A DNA stretch of 64,000 nt from the NCBI RefSeq assembly GCF_014645815.1, contig NZ_BMML01000004.1, forward strand, positions 496,001 to 560,000, in the 5' to 3' direction. The notes beneath the pieces are model-generated. The model saw nothing but the letters and a program-made list of their open reading frames with translations, searched no databases and was not told the DNA's origin. This document shows positions 16,092 through 25,210 of this stretch, piece by piece; position 1 is the first letter of the stretch; the number at the start of each line of letters is the position of its first letter. The translations under genes were made by a program, and so were the position numbers. This stretch comes from Streptomyces fuscichromogenes. GTDB lineage: Bacteria > Actinomycetota > Actinomycetes > Streptomycetales > Streptomycetaceae.

Positions 16092-16688
16092 CTACCCGCC
16101 GCTCCGCGCCAGCGCCAGTTCCAGGACGACGAGCAGCGCATCGCGCACAGAGCCCCGTTCACGCGCGTCGAAGACGACCAGCGGCGTCCCCTCCGCGACG
16201 TCCAGCGCCCAGCGCACCTCGTCCATCGTGTGCTCGACGCGCCCGTCGAACGCGTTGATCGCGACGGCGAACGGAATGCCCTTGTGCTCGAAGTAGTCGA
16301 CCGCGGCATAGCAGTCGTCCAGACGACGCGTGTCAACGATGACGAGCCCGCCGAGCGCGCCCTCCACGATGTCGTCCCACATGAAGCCGAACCGTTCCTG
16401 CCCGGGAGTGCCGAACAGGTACAGCTTCAGGGTCGGGTCGATGGTGATACAGCCGAAGTCCATGGCGACGGTCGTGGTGGTCTTGCGCGGGGTGAGCGAG
16501 AGGTCGTCCACGCCCGCCGCGACCTCGGTGATCGAGGCCTCGGTGGTCAGTGGCTCGATCTCCGAGATCGAGCCGACGGCGGTGGTCTTGCCCACGCCGA
16601 AACCGCCCGCGATGACCATCTTCACCGGCAGCGGCGGCCGTACGGCCGTACGCCCGGTGCCCCGGGTCAGCGAGTCAGTCGGTGTCAC
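16092..16688 (-). CDS. cvnD: Conservon Ras-like GTPase CvnD
   Basis: The 198-residue protein is a MglA/Ras-like GTPase of the CvnD family. G1 is GGFGVGKT; the G3 region reads FGTPGQERF where Ras has DTAGQ, and G4 reads NAFD where Ras has NKxD, both usual in this family. In characterised conservons CvnD associates with CvnA, B and C as a membrane signalling complex loosely compared with eukaryotic G-protein systems. The GTG at 16688 with GAGGGG upstream is preferred; the open frame extends further but only through the end of cvnC. It overlaps cvnC by 14 bp and is the last gene of the conservon. No P450 (CvnE) gene follows. Confidence 0.9.
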   Translation of the reverse strand: MTPTDSLTRGTGRTAVRPPLPVKMVIAGGFGVGKTTAVGSISEIEPLTTEASITEVAAGVDDLSLTPRKTTTTVAMDFGCITIDPTLKLYLFGTPGQERFGFMWDDIVEGALGGLVIVDTRRLDDCYAAVDYFEHKGIPFAVAINAFDGRVEHTMDEVRWALDVAEGTPLVVFDARERGSVRDALLVVLELALARSGG

Positions 16689-17091
16689 GGAGTACCCCTC
16701 GGGAGTCGGGGATGGCCCGCAGGCCATCGATAACCCTGCGCAGGACGGACGAGTCGTGGGTGGCCTCGAAGTCGGGCACGTGGACCGTCAGCTGCCCGGC
16801 CTCGCGCAGGTCTTCGGCCAGCACCCGGACCACGTTCAGGTGCAGCCGCAGCCGCGCCGCCAGTTCCGCGAGCGACTGCGGAAGCCGGCACGCGGCGACG
16901 ATGTCGTGCTGCTCGAAGGAGAGCCGGTCGAGCACGGCGAGCCCGGCGGCGGTGGCCACCACCTGGGTCTCGACGGGCATCGCCGGTCCGGAGGCGCTGT
17001 CCGCCACCCGGCCGGCGGTGACCAGGAACGGCCGTACGGCGGGGGCGGGGCCGACCGGGTCCGGGCCCGGGGGCGGGGTGCCGTCCGCCAT
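16675..17091 (-). CDS. cvnC: Conservon DUF742 protein CvnC
   Basis: A 138-residue DUF742 protein. The conserved core runs VRPFLVTAGRV, then a winged-helix-like segment (LSFEQHDIVAACRLPQSLAELAARLRLHLNVVRVLAEDL) and a short C-terminal tail. CvnC is a standard component between the roadblock protein and the GTPase in Streptomyces conservons, with no catalytic residues. It lies 51 bp after cvnB and overlaps cvnD, consistent with one transcript. Confidence 0.9.
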   Translation of the reverse strand: MADGTPPPGPDPVGPAPAVRPFLVTAGRVADSASGPAMPVETQVVATAAGLAVLDRLSFEQHDIVAACRLPQSLAELAARLRLHLNVVRVLAEDLREAGQLTVHVPDFEATHDSSVLRRVIDGLRAIPDSRGVLRDTD

Positions 17092-17142
17092 GGCTGTGTC
17101 TTCCTCTCTCGGCCTTCTCGGCTAGCCGACCGGCGGTGCCGG

Positions 17143-17619
17143 TCAGCGCGTCTGTGGGACGCCGACGCTGTTCTTGAGTTCCAGCACGAGCTGCGGACTG
17201 AGCGCCGCACCCGCGCGGTTGGCGAACAGCGTCATCTCGTAGGCGATGTTGCCGAGCTTGGCCTCGTTGTCGGCGACCACGCCCAGCACGGCGCCGTTGC
17301 CGATCGCGGAGACGATGACATGGCCGCCCTCCAGGTCGATGATGACCTTGTTGAGGCCGCCCAGGCCGTAGTTGCCGGAGGCACCGGCGGCCAGGCTGGT
17401 GATGCCGGAGACGATCGCGGCCAGCCGTTCGGAGTGGGCGCGCTCACGCAACTCCGAGACCGCGATCAGCAGACCGTCGGAGGACACCGCGATCGCGTCG
17501 ACGACGCCCGCGGTCTCGGTGGCGAAGCGGTTCAGCAGCCAGGTGAAGTCGGCTGCGGCCGCACGCAGGTCGGTCGGCGTGGTGCCGCCCGTCGGGGTGT
17601 CACCTGTCGACGTGCTCAC
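17143..17619 (-). CDS. cvnB: Conservon roadblock/LC7 protein CvnB
   Basis: A 158-residue roadblock/LC7 domain protein (domain at about 20-130; ADFTWLLNRFATETAGVVDAIAVSSDGLLIAVS is the first half). Roadblock proteins act as regulators of small Ras-like GTPases, here CvnD. A short Thr/Gly/Pro-rich N-terminal tail precedes the domain. Its start overlaps the cvnA stop by 4 bp, so translation is probably coupled. Confidence 0.9.
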   Translation of the reverse strand: MSTSTGDTPTGGTTPTDLRAAAADFTWLLNRFATETAGVVDAIAVSSDGLLIAVSELRERAHSERLAAIVSGITSLAAGASGNYGLGGLNKVIIDLEGGHVIVSAIGNGAVLGVVADNEAKLGNIAYEMTLFANRAGAALSPQLVLELKNSVGVPQTR

Positions 17620-20159
17620 TGCTCGGCTCCTTCCGGAAGGTGGTTCTGGTCCTGCGGGGGGTTTGTGGGGTCGATGTGCGGCACGGGCCGCTGGTGGCTT
17701 CCGGTGGCGCTCTCGCGCCGGGCGCGCTCCACCGCCGCCTCGAACTCGTCCAGCGCGTCCCGCTCGGCCTCGGCGTCGCGGGTGCGCGGTGCCTGGGCGA
17801 GGCTCTGGGCGGCGCCGACGGTGGTGCGGAGGGTCGCGCCGCGCACCCGGCGGCGCAGCGGGCGGGTCCCGTCGCCGGAATCGGCGTCGGCGTCCGCCGG
17901 GGGCTCGCCGGAGCGCGCGGCCGGGATCAGCGGGGGCTGCGGTGCCGCGGGCTCGGCGGCCGACTCGCGGCGCGGCAGCCGGCGGGGGAGCGGGTTCTCC
18001 GGCTCGGCCCAGGAGGGCACCGTGACGGCGGGGGTCGGGCCGCTCGGCTCGGCGGCCACCGGGGCCGGCGGAGCGGCCGGCGCCACGGGAGCGGCCGGAG
18101 CGACCGGAGCCACCGGAGTGGCCGGCGCCGACAGTGCCGACAGGGACGTCGGTGCCGTCGGCTCCGCGGGGAACGGGGTGCCGGAGGTGTCCGCCACCGC
18201 GCTCATGGTCAGCAACAGGCGGGCGGGCAGCGTCACTTCGGCGGTGACACCGCCGCCGGGGGTCCGGGTCAGCTCGACGCCGATCTCCCAGCGCCGGGCC
18301 AGCGCACCCACCACGAAGAGGCCGAGCACCTTGGTCGGCACCAGGTCGAGGCGCTCACGGCGGATCAGCCGGGCGTTCTCCTCGGCCAGCCGCTCGGCGC
18401 TCATACCGAGGCCGTGGTCGGTGACGACGATGTGCGCGCCCGCCTCGCTGGAGCGGGCGGTCACCTCGACGGGGCTGCCGGCCGGCGAGAACGACACGGC
18501 GTTCTCCAGGAGTTCGGCCACCATCAGGGTGAGGTCGCCGATGATGTCCGGCTCGATCATGGCGTCGGTGCCGGCGTACAGCCGTACCCGCTGGTAGCCC
18601 TCGATCTGGCCGAGCGCGGCCCGGACCACGTTGGACACCGGGGTCGGGCCCGCGGCCAGCACGGTCTCGCGGATGCCGGCCAGCAGCATCAGGCTGTCGG
18701 CGTTGCGGCGCAGGCGGACGGCGATGTGGTCGATGGAGTAGAGGCGTTCGAGGAGGGCCGGGTCGGTCTCGGCACGCTCCACCGCGTCGATGAAGGCCAG
18801 CTGGCGGGTGGTCAGGTTGCTGACGCGGCGGCCGACGTTGCCGAACATCTCGGCGGTGTTGCGGCGGCTGAGCACCTGGCGTTCGAGCAGGGCCGCGGCC
18901 GTGGTCTGCACCTGGTTGAACGCCTCGGCCAGGTCACCGATCTCGTCGCGGGCGGTGACCGGCATGTCCCGCAGGCGGGGCGGACCGGAGTCCTCGGCGT
19001 CGTCGTCGGCGACGCGGGCGAGTTCGCGGCCCGCCACCTCGGCGACCTCGTGCGCGACCCCGGTCAGGGCCTGCACCGGGCGGATCACCGAGCGGCGCAC
19101 CAGCACCGAGAGGGCGAGCCACAGGACGAAGCCGAGCAGCGAGGCGTTCAGCAGGTAGATGGCGCGCCACTTGGCGGAGTCGGCGGTGGTGTCGGCCCGT
19201 TCGGCGATCTGGCCGATGAGCGAGGTGGTGATGGTGAGCCGGGCGGCGGCCTGGTCGTGGTAGGCCGGGTAGTCGGCGAGCGCGTCCTTGACGGCCCGCC
19301 GGATCTGGTCCTGGTTGCCGGAGACCAGCTTGGTCGGGTCGATCTGCAGCTCGGCGAAGGACTCGGCGATGGTGCTCTGGGCCTTGGTGTGCTCGACGTC
19401 GGCCAGCTGCCTGGCCTGGCCCTCGGTGGCGAACCGGGCGAACCGGTCGGCCTGGTGCTGGTAGAGGTCGTAGGCGCCGACCGCGTTGGTGAACTCGATC
19501 AGGGCGTTGGTGTCCCCGGTGGTCGCCGCGAGCACGTTGGTCTCGAACGCGCCGTGGGCGGCGTCCGCGCGCAGCAGCGAGTCCAGCAGGTTGCCCGTGA
19601 AGGTGGCGGCGAGGTTGGTGTCGCGGTCCAGACCGAGGCCGTCGATCAGGTCGTTGGACGCGTTGCTGTACGCCGGGTCGATGTTGTCGGCCGGCAGGTA
19701 GGCCTGCTCGACCGACTCCCGCAGGCTGGACAGACCCTCGACCTGCCGCAGGGCGGCCGCCTCGGTGGCCGGCAGCCGGTCGCCGAAGGCCTCACTGACC
19801 TTCGTGACCTGGGAGTTCACCGCGTCCTGGGCCTTGCGGTAGGCGGCCGCCGAGGGCTTGGAGTCGCCGGACTCGTAGCGCGCGGAGAGCAGGATCGCCT
19901 GCTGGTGCTCCGCCTCCACCTTGTCCACCAGGCGTGCCACCTGCGCGCTGTCCCGGACCGTCTGGGCCGCGTCGTTCGCGCTGGTGGACTGCTCCACCAG
20001 GTCGTTGAAGACGTAGGCGAGCAGTACGGCGATGACGGCGAGCGGCACACCGACAAGCAGGTTGAGCTTGCGGCGGAAGGGCCAACGGTCGGCGAAACCC
20101 CGTATCCCGCCCCGCGTCTGGGCGGGCCGGACGGTCGCGTCCACCTGGTTCGTGGACAC
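17616..20159 (-). CDS. cvnA: Conservon sensor kinase-like protein CvnA
   Basis: An 847-residue membrane protein. A first helix (~33-51) is followed by a long extracytoplasmic helical sensor region to ~325 of the nitrate/nitrite-sensing type, a second helix (LLNASLLGFVLWLALSVLV), a HAMP-like region, a dimerisation segment (SIDHIAVRLRRNADSLMLLAG) and a HATPase fold (~540-655; LLENAVSFSP, VTDHGLGM). The C-terminal ~190 residues are Ala/Pro/Glu-rich and disordered. It is the receptor-like top of the conservon. Its start faces the osmoprotectant-binding lipoprotein gene across a 358-bp divergent region. Confidence 0.92.
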   Translation of the reverse strand: MSTNQVDATVRPAQTRGGIRGFADRWPFRRKLNLLVGVPLAVIAVLLAYVFNDLVEQSTSANDAAQTVRDSAQVARLVDKVEAEHQQAILLSARYESGDSKPSAAAYRKAQDAVNSQVTKVSEAFGDRLPATEAAALRQVEGLSSLRESVEQAYLPADNIDPAYSNASNDLIDGLGLDRDTNLAATFTGNLLDSLLRADAAHGAFETNVLAATTGDTNALIEFTNAVGAYDLYQHQADRFARFATEGQARQLADVEHTKAQSTIAESFAELQIDPTKLVSGNQDQIRRAVKDALADYPAYHDQAAARLTITTSLIGQIAERADTTADSAKWRAIYLLNASLLGFVLWLALSVLVRRSVIRPVQALTGVAHEVAEVAGRELARVADDDAEDSGPPRLRDMPVTARDEIGDLAEAFNQVQTTAAALLERQVLSRRNTAEMFGNVGRRVSNLTTRQLAFIDAVERAETDPALLERLYSIDHIAVRLRRNADSLMLLAGIRETVLAAGPTPVSNVVRAALGQIEGYQRVRLYAGTDAMIEPDIIGDLTLMVAELLENAVSFSPAGSPVEVTARSSEAGAHIVVTDHGLGMSAERLAEENARLIRRERLDLVPTKVLGLFVVGALARRWEIGVELTRTPGGGVTAEVTLPARLLLTMSAVADTSGTPFPAEPTAPTSLSALSAPATPVAPVAPAAPVAPAAPPAPVAAEPSGPTPAVTVPSWAEPENPLPRRLPRRESAAEPAAPQPPLIPAARSGEPPADADADSGDGTRPLRRRVRGATLRTTVGAAQSLAQAPRTRDAEAERDALDEFEAAVERARRESATGSHQRPVPHIDPTNPPQDQNHLPEGAEQ

Positions 20160-20517
20160 CGGGCCTCCTTCATGAGGGTGTCTGGTCTGGGGGGCGTCTT
20201 CACCCCGAGCTGCTGCGGAACGACACCGAGTAGCGGGCCCCGTGCACCGCTGTGACCGATATCAACTGCGGTGAGACTACAGCGTTCTTGAAGCTCGGTT
20301 CCGCTTGCTCTTTATCAAGAATCCGTTACAAAGAGACCGCTCTCCGTCCACAACTGGCCACGGATTGAAGCCAATCGGTGACCCAAAGGCACTTGACTGA
20401 CCGAGAACCGGCTGGATTGGATCGTCGGGAGTGGTTCGCAACAGCTCCCGCGGTGCACGACAGGCCCGCGCGGTTCGCAACACCCCCACCCTTCCCACAG
20501 CTCCCGGAACGGCAACC
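20160..20517. promoter_or_regulatory. Divergent promoter region between cvnA and the osmoprotectant-binding protein
   Basis: This 358-bp gap is less GC-rich than its neighbours (for example around 20285-20345) and must hold promoters for the conservon and the lipoprotein gene. TTGACT at 20394-20399 is a candidate -35 for the rightward gene, but no strong -10 follows. No terminator or small gene was seen. Confidence 0.45.
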
Positions 20518-21480
20518 GTGACTTCCAAGACCCTCCCCAGCAGGTCAATCCGGACATACCGAGGCGTGGCGGCCGTCGCGCTCGCCGCGACGACGGCCCT
20601 GCTGGCGGGCTGTTCCTCTTCCGACGACAGCAAGTCCGACCCGCTGTCGGACAGCAAGGCGAGCGGGGACGCCGTCGTCGTCGGCTCCAACAACTTCGCC
20701 GAGAGCATCCTGATCGCGGACATCTACGGCGAAGCACTCAAGGCCAAGGGTGTCAAGGTCACTTACAAGTCGAACATCGGCAGCCGTGAGACGACCTACG
20801 GTCTGCTCAAGAACGGCTCGATCTCCGTGCTGCCCGAGTACAACGGCGCCCTGCTCGCCTACCTCGACCCCAAGGCCACCCCGAAGACGGTCGACGAGAC
20901 CACCAAGGCCATCGAGGCCAAGCTGGACTCCAAGCTGACGCTGCTGAACCCGGCGGACGCGCAGGACAAGGACACGGTGACGCTCAACGCGACCACCGCC
21001 GCCAAGTACAGCCTCACCGAGAAGTCCTCCATAGCCGACCTCAAGAGCATCGCCAAGGACCTGGTGATCGGCGCCTCGCCGGAGTTCCAGACCCGTCAGC
21101 AGGGCCTGGTCGGCCTGAAGTCCGTGTACGGCCTGGAGTTCAAGTCCTTCAAGGCGCTGGACGCGGGCGGCCCGCTCACCGCGGCCGCCCTGAAGAAGAA
21201 CGCGGTGCAGGCCGGCGACATCTTCAGCACGGACCCGACCATCACCAAGGAGAAGTTCGTCGTCCTCCAGGACACGGAGAACCTCTTCGGCTTCGAGAAC
21301 GTCCAGCCCCTGGTCTACAAGAGCGCCCTGAACCAGACGGCCACCGACGCCCTCAACGCCGTCTCCGCCAAGCTCGACACGGCGGCCCTGCTGGACCTGG
21401 ACACCCAGGTGCAGTCGGACAACAAGGACCCGCTGGACGTCGCCCAGGCCTGGCTGAAGAAGGTCGGCCTCAGCAGCTGA
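20518..21480 (+). CDS. Osmoprotectant-binding lipoprotein, OpuCC/ProX-like
   Basis: A 320-residue exported lipoprotein: signal peptide with lipobox LLAG|C (Cys at residue 32), a Ser/Asp-rich linker, then an OpuAC-type substrate-binding domain (VVVGSNNFAESILIADIYGEAL, SNIGSRETTYGLL, LPEYNGALLAYL, FSTDPTI). It should capture glycine betaine, choline or a relative for the OpuC-like permease. The GTG at 20518 is preferred over an upstream GTG at 20431 because it yields a normal-length signal peptide. It stands 4.4 kb from its presumed ATPase and permeases, with the conservon between. The lyase homologue follows after 40 bp. Confidence 0.9.
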   Translation: MTSKTLPSRSIRTYRGVAAVALAATTALLAGCSSSDDSKSDPLSDSKASGDAVVVGSNNFAESILIADIYGEALKAKGVKVTYKSNIGSRETTYGLLKNGSISVLPEYNGALLAYLDPKATPKTVDETTKAIEAKLDSKLTLLNPADAQDKDTVTLNATTAAKYSLTEKSSIADLKSIAKDLVIGASPEFQTRQQGLVGLKSVYGLEFKSFKALDAGGPLTAAALKKNAVQAGDIFSTDPTITKEKFVVLQDTENLFGFENVQPLVYKSALNQTATDALNAVSAKLDTAALLDLDTQVQSDNKDPLDVAQAWLKKVGLSS

Positions 21481-21520
21481 CCCGCCTCCTGGCCTCCCTC
21501 GGATCTTCTCCGGACCTTCC

Positions 21521-23005
21521 TTGGACAGCATCACCGAGACACCGGGACAGGTGCCCTCGCACTCCGGTGTCGTGCTCGACGGCAACGGCCTCGGCCTGAC
21601 CGGACTCGTCCGGCTCGCCGACGCCGTTGCCGCTCCTGTCGTACCGCCCGAGGCGCTCGACCGGGTCCGTCGGGCCCACGAGACCGCGGGCCGCCTCGCC
21701 GCACAGGGGCGTTGGTACGGCCGGGGCACCGGCGTCGGCGCCCACCGCTCGGTCAGCGTCGACCCGTCCGACACGGCCGAGCACACCCTGCGCCTGCTGC
21801 GCAGCCACGCCGGCGGCGCCGGCCCGGTGCTGCCGGCCCGTCAGGCCCGCGCGCTGCTGGCCGTCCGGGCCAACCAGCTGCTGGCCGCCGGCTCCGGCAT
21901 CCACCCCTCCTTCGTCACCGGGCTGACCGAGGCCCTGCGGCTCGGCGTGCACCCCGCGATCAACGAGTACGGCGGTGTGGGCACCGGCGACCTCACGGCC
22001 CTGGCCCAGACCGGCCTGACCCTGATCGGTGAACGCCCCTGGCTCACGGCGTCCCCCGACGCCGAACTGCCGGCCCCGCTCGTCCTGCGCCCCGGCGACT
22101 CGCTCGCCCTCCTGAGCAGCAACGCCCTCGCCCTGGGCCGGGCGGCCCTGGCCTGCCACGACCTGGACGTACTGCTGCGGGCCACGCACGCGGTGGCCGC
22201 ACTCTCCCTGGCGGCCGTCTCCGGCTCCCCGGAGGCCTACGCGCCCGAGGTGCACGCCCTGCGCCCGTACCCCGGCCCGGCCAGGGCGGCGGCGGAGGTG
22301 CGGCGCCTCCTCGCGATCCCCGGCCACCCCCGCACCACCGGCCGCCGCATCCAGGACCCCTACGGCTTCCGGGTCTTCCCGCAGGTCCACGGCGCGGCCC
22401 TGGAGTCCGCCGACAGGCTCCGCCACATCATCGAGACGGAGATCAACTGCCCCACGGAGAACCCCGTGCTGGCCCCCGACGGAAACGTCCACCACCACGG
22501 CGGCTTCTTCGCGGCCCCGCTCGCGCTGGCCCTGGACGGCCTCGACCTGGCCCTCCTCCAGACCGCCCAGCTCTCCGCCGCCCGCCTCCAGGCCCTGACC
22601 CGCGCCGATCTCACGGGCCTGCCCGCCTTCCTGGCCGCCGGCCCGGCCAGCAGCTCCGGCACGATGATCCTGGAGTACACCGCCAACTCGGCACTGGCGG
22701 AGCTCCGTTCCAGCGCCGCCCCGGCATCGGCCGGCCACACCGTCCTCTCCCACGGCCTGGAGGAGGCGGCGAGCTTCGCGGGCCAGGCGGCGAAACAGGC
22801 GGCACGGGCGGCCGCGGCGTACCCGGTGGTGCTGGCCTGTGAACTGGTGACGGCGGTACGGGCACTGCGGCTGGCGTCGGTGCAGCCGACGGTGCCTGCC
22901 TTCAGGGTGGCGGCGGCCGCCCTGCCGGAGGACATGGCGGACCGCGCGCTGACGGGGGACGTGACGGCGGCGATGGAACTGCTGCCGACGCTGGCTGACC
23001 TGTAA
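21521..23005 (+). CDS. Aromatic amino acid lyase (HAL/PAL) homologue with a non-canonical MIO triad
   Basis: A 494-residue protein with the full-length HAL/PAL fold. Recognisable landmarks are WYGRGTGVG (for YGxNTGFG; Tyr66), LLSSNALALG, QDPYGFRVFPQVHGA with the conserved Arg, and ETEINCPTENPVL. The MIO-forming Ala-Ser-Gly is replaced by Gly154-Thr155-Gly156 in GGVGTGDLTALAQ (codons at 21980-21988). Canonical enzymes need Ser to form MIO, so ordinary ammonia-lyase activity is doubtful. The TTG start at 21521 has little support; GTG codons at residues 11 and 18 are alternatives. It starts 40 bp after the osmoprotectant-binding gene and may be cotranscribed with it. Function unknown. Confidence 0.82.
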   Translation: MDSITETPGQVPSHSGVVLDGNGLGLTGLVRLADAVAAPVVPPEALDRVRRAHETAGRLAAQGRWYGRGTGVGAHRSVSVDPSDTAEHTLRLLRSHAGGAGPVLPARQARALLAVRANQLLAAGSGIHPSFVTGLTEALRLGVHPAINEYGGVGTGDLTALAQTGLTLIGERPWLTASPDAELPAPLVLRPGDSLALLSSNALALGRAALACHDLDVLLRATHAVAALSLAAVSGSPEAYAPEVHALRPYPGPARAAAEVRRLLAIPGHPRTTGRRIQDPYGFRVFPQVHGAALESADRLRHIIETEINCPTENPVLAPDGNVHHHGGFFAAPLALALDGLDLALLQTAQLSAARLQALTRADLTGLPAFLAAGPASSSGTMILEYTANSALAELRSSAAPASAGHTVLSHGLEEAASFAGQAAKQAARAAAAYPVVLACELVTAVRALRLASVQPTVPAFRVAAAALPEDMADRALTGDVTAAMELLPTLADL

Positions 23006-23207
23006 GCGAGCGCGGTTGTCCGACCCGGGGGGCGCGGGGCACTGTTGAATGGTCGGCTGCCGCCGCGGGGCGCGCTCAGCCCCCACTCACCCGCTGCCGG
23101 AACCCAACGCGTGTGATTCCGTCACCATCACCGGGTTCGATGGAGGAAAACGGCGACCTCCGGGCCGAAACCATCGACCACCGCACAGCGCCCCGCACGC
23201 TGCCCCC

Positions 23208-24590
23208 ATGACAACGACACCCACGCCCGCCCCCACCACCCCGGCCCCCTACCCCTGGCGCCGGCCCGCCCTCGTCGCCCTGCTCCTCGCCGAGGCGATG
23301 AACCTCCTGGACGCGACGATCGTCCAGGTCGCCGCCCCCACCGTGCACGCCGGGCTCGGCGGCTCCGTCTCGGACGTCCAGTGGTTCAGCACGGCGTACA
23401 CCCTGCCGTTCGCGGTGCTGCTGATCACCGGCGGACGGCTCGGCGACATCGCGGGCCGCCGCCGGCTCTTCGTCCTCGGCGTCGCGTTCTTCACCGCGGC
23501 CTCCGTCGCCTGCGCGCTCGCGCCGACGGCGGGCGTGCTGATCGCCTTCCGCGCGGTACAGGGCGCGGCGGCGGCCGTGATCATTCCGCAGACCGTCGGC
23601 CTGATCAAGGCGATGTTCGAGGGCGACGAGCTGTCCCGGGCGCTGGGCGGCATCGGTCCGGTGATGGGCCTCGCGGCCGTCGGCGGCCCGGTGCTCGGCG
23701 GCGTCCTCACCCACGCCGACCTGTTCGGCTCCTCCTGGCGGGCCGCCTTCCTGGTGAACGTCCCGGTGGCCCTGGTCGTCCTCGCCCTGTCCCCGAAGCT
23801 CCTGGAGAACCGCGCCCCGCGCCGCCCCGCCCTGGACTGGCCGGGCACGGCACTCGCGGCGACCGGCACGGGCCTGCTGGTCTATCCCCTGATCGGCACG
23901 AACCTCACCGAACTCCCGGCGTACGACTGGGCGTTGCTCGGGCTCGGCGTCCTCGCCCTGGCCGCCTTCGCACGGCACCAGCGCCGCACCGCCACGCCGC
24001 TCCTGGAACCGGGTCTCTTCACCCACCGGGGCTTCCCGCCCGCCCTGGCCACCTCGACGACGTTCTTCGCGGTCACCAACGGCCTGCTGACCGTGGTCGT
24101 CCTCCAGCTCCAACTGGAGGCGGGCCAGGGCGTACTGGCGGCAGGCCTGAGCCTGACCCCGTGGTCGACCGGCCTGGCGGTGTCGTCGTGGCTGTCGGGC
24201 CGCCGCGGCGCGCGGCGCCGCATGATGCCGTACGGCCTGGCCCTCGTCCTCACGGGCGTGGCGGCCGCCGCGGCCGTGTACGCCACCACCACCGGCACCG
24301 CCACCACCGCCGACCCCAGCCGCTACCCATGGCCGCTGCTGCCCGCGCTGGCCCTGGTAGGTCTGGGCGCGGGTCTGTTCACCCCCGCCTTCTTCACGCT
24401 GGCCCTGCGGCCGTTGCGCCCCCAGGAGGTCGGCTCGGCGGCGGGTGCGCTGAACGCCGTACAGCAACTGGGGGCGACGCTGGGAGTGGCGGTCCTGGGC
24501 AGTGCCTACCTGGACGGCTCGGCGGTGACGGCCTGTGCCGTGGCCATGGCCCTCACCGCACTCTGCTGGGCCACGAGCCGGCGGATGTGA
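23208..24590 (+). CDS. MFS transporter, DHA2 (EmrB/QacA) type
   Basis: A 460-residue membrane protein with about 12-14 helices. LDATIVQVAAPTV is the typical first-helix motif, GDIAGRRRLF is motif A, and VGGPVLGGVL is motif C of drug:proton antiporters. The ATG at 23208 opens a Thr/Pro-rich cytosolic tail ahead of the first helix; the frame is open further upstream but that stretch has no family resemblance. No clear ribosome binding site was seen. It follows the lyase homologue by about 200 bp and converges on the TerB gene. Substrate unknown. Confidence 0.85.
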   Translation: MTTTPTPAPTTPAPYPWRRPALVALLLAEAMNLLDATIVQVAAPTVHAGLGGSVSDVQWFSTAYTLPFAVLLITGGRLGDIAGRRRLFVLGVAFFTAASVACALAPTAGVLIAFRAVQGAAAAVIIPQTVGLIKAMFEGDELSRALGGIGPVMGLAAVGGPVLGGVLTHADLFGSSWRAAFLVNVPVALVVLALSPKLLENRAPRRPALDWPGTALAATGTGLLVYPLIGTNLTELPAYDWALLGLGVLALAAFARHQRRTATPLLEPGLFTHRGFPPALATSTTFFAVTNGLLTVVVLQLQLEAGQGVLAAGLSLTPWSTGLAVSSWLSGRRGARRRMMPYGLALVLTGVAAAAAVYATTTGTATTADPSRYPWPLLPALALVGLGAGLFTPAFFTLALRPLRPQEVGSAAGALNAVQQLGATLGVAVLGSAYLDGSAVTACAVAMALTALCWATSRRM

Positions 24591-24615
24591 GCCGTACCCG
24601 TCCCGTGGGCGCCGG

Positions 24616-25071
24616 TCAGAGGTCGAACTCGTGCGGCGGCAGGTCGAGCGTGTAGCACGCCTCGCGGACCACGGCCTGCTCGGTCTTGTCGAAGTCGCCG
24701 TCCGCGCCGCCGATCACGATGCCGATCTGGATGACCGCACGTGCCTCGGCCGGCTTCTTCTTCGCCTTGGCGACCTCCTGGAGCACGCTCACCTTGCCGA
24801 AGGCGAAGTCGGTGGTGAGCTTGTTCAGGTTCTCCTCGAAGCGGCGGCGCAGGTCGTCCGCCGGGAAGTTCTGCAGCACCTCGTTGGTGGCGATGAGCTG
24901 GGCGACCCGCTGGCGCTCGGCCGGGTCGATCGTGCCGTCGGCGGCGGCCACGAGCGCGCACATCGCCATGCTCGCGTCCCGGAACGCACCGCTCTTCAGG
25001 TCGTTCTTCTTCGCCACGAGCTGGGTCTGCATCTGCGTCGCGGAATCCTTGATGCGGTCCCACAGGGCCAT
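24616..25071 (-). CDS. TerB-family tellurite resistance-like protein
   Basis: A 151-residue soluble helical protein. Two acidic motifs, ALVAAADGTIDPAER and IVIGGADGDFDKTEQ, are the metal-binding sites of TerB, and the length matches the family. TerB is linked to tellurite resistance and to stress-response membrane complexes; no other ter gene is present. The ATG at 25071 is preferred over a GTG two codons upstream because GAGGAG is 9 bases from the ATG and only 3 from the GTG. Confidence 0.88.
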   Translation of the reverse strand: MALWDRIKDSATQMQTQLVAKKNDLKSGAFRDASMAMCALVAAADGTIDPAERQRVAQLIATNEVLQNFPADDLRRRFEENLNKLTTDFAFGKVSVLQEVAKAKKKPAEARAVIQIGIVIGGADGDFDKTEQAVVREACYTLDLPPHEFDL

Positions 25072-25210
25072 GTGCACTCACTCCTCGGTCGGTAAGAACC
25101 TTGCTTGCCGAAAAATTACTTCTACAACAACGTAGAAACCCGCGCGGGCGCCGATAAGTTCCCGCGGCCGGCCCTTCGGCCCGCGGTCCCGTCGGATCCG
25201 CGCGGTGCCG

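Noticed and set aside
17640..20255. An 871-codon plus-strand frame over cvnA
   Set aside because: Antisense shadow of a clear conservon gene, caused by high third-position GC.
24616..25071. A tellurite resistance operon
   Set aside because: TerB stands alone; no terC, terD, terE or terZ gene is adjacent.
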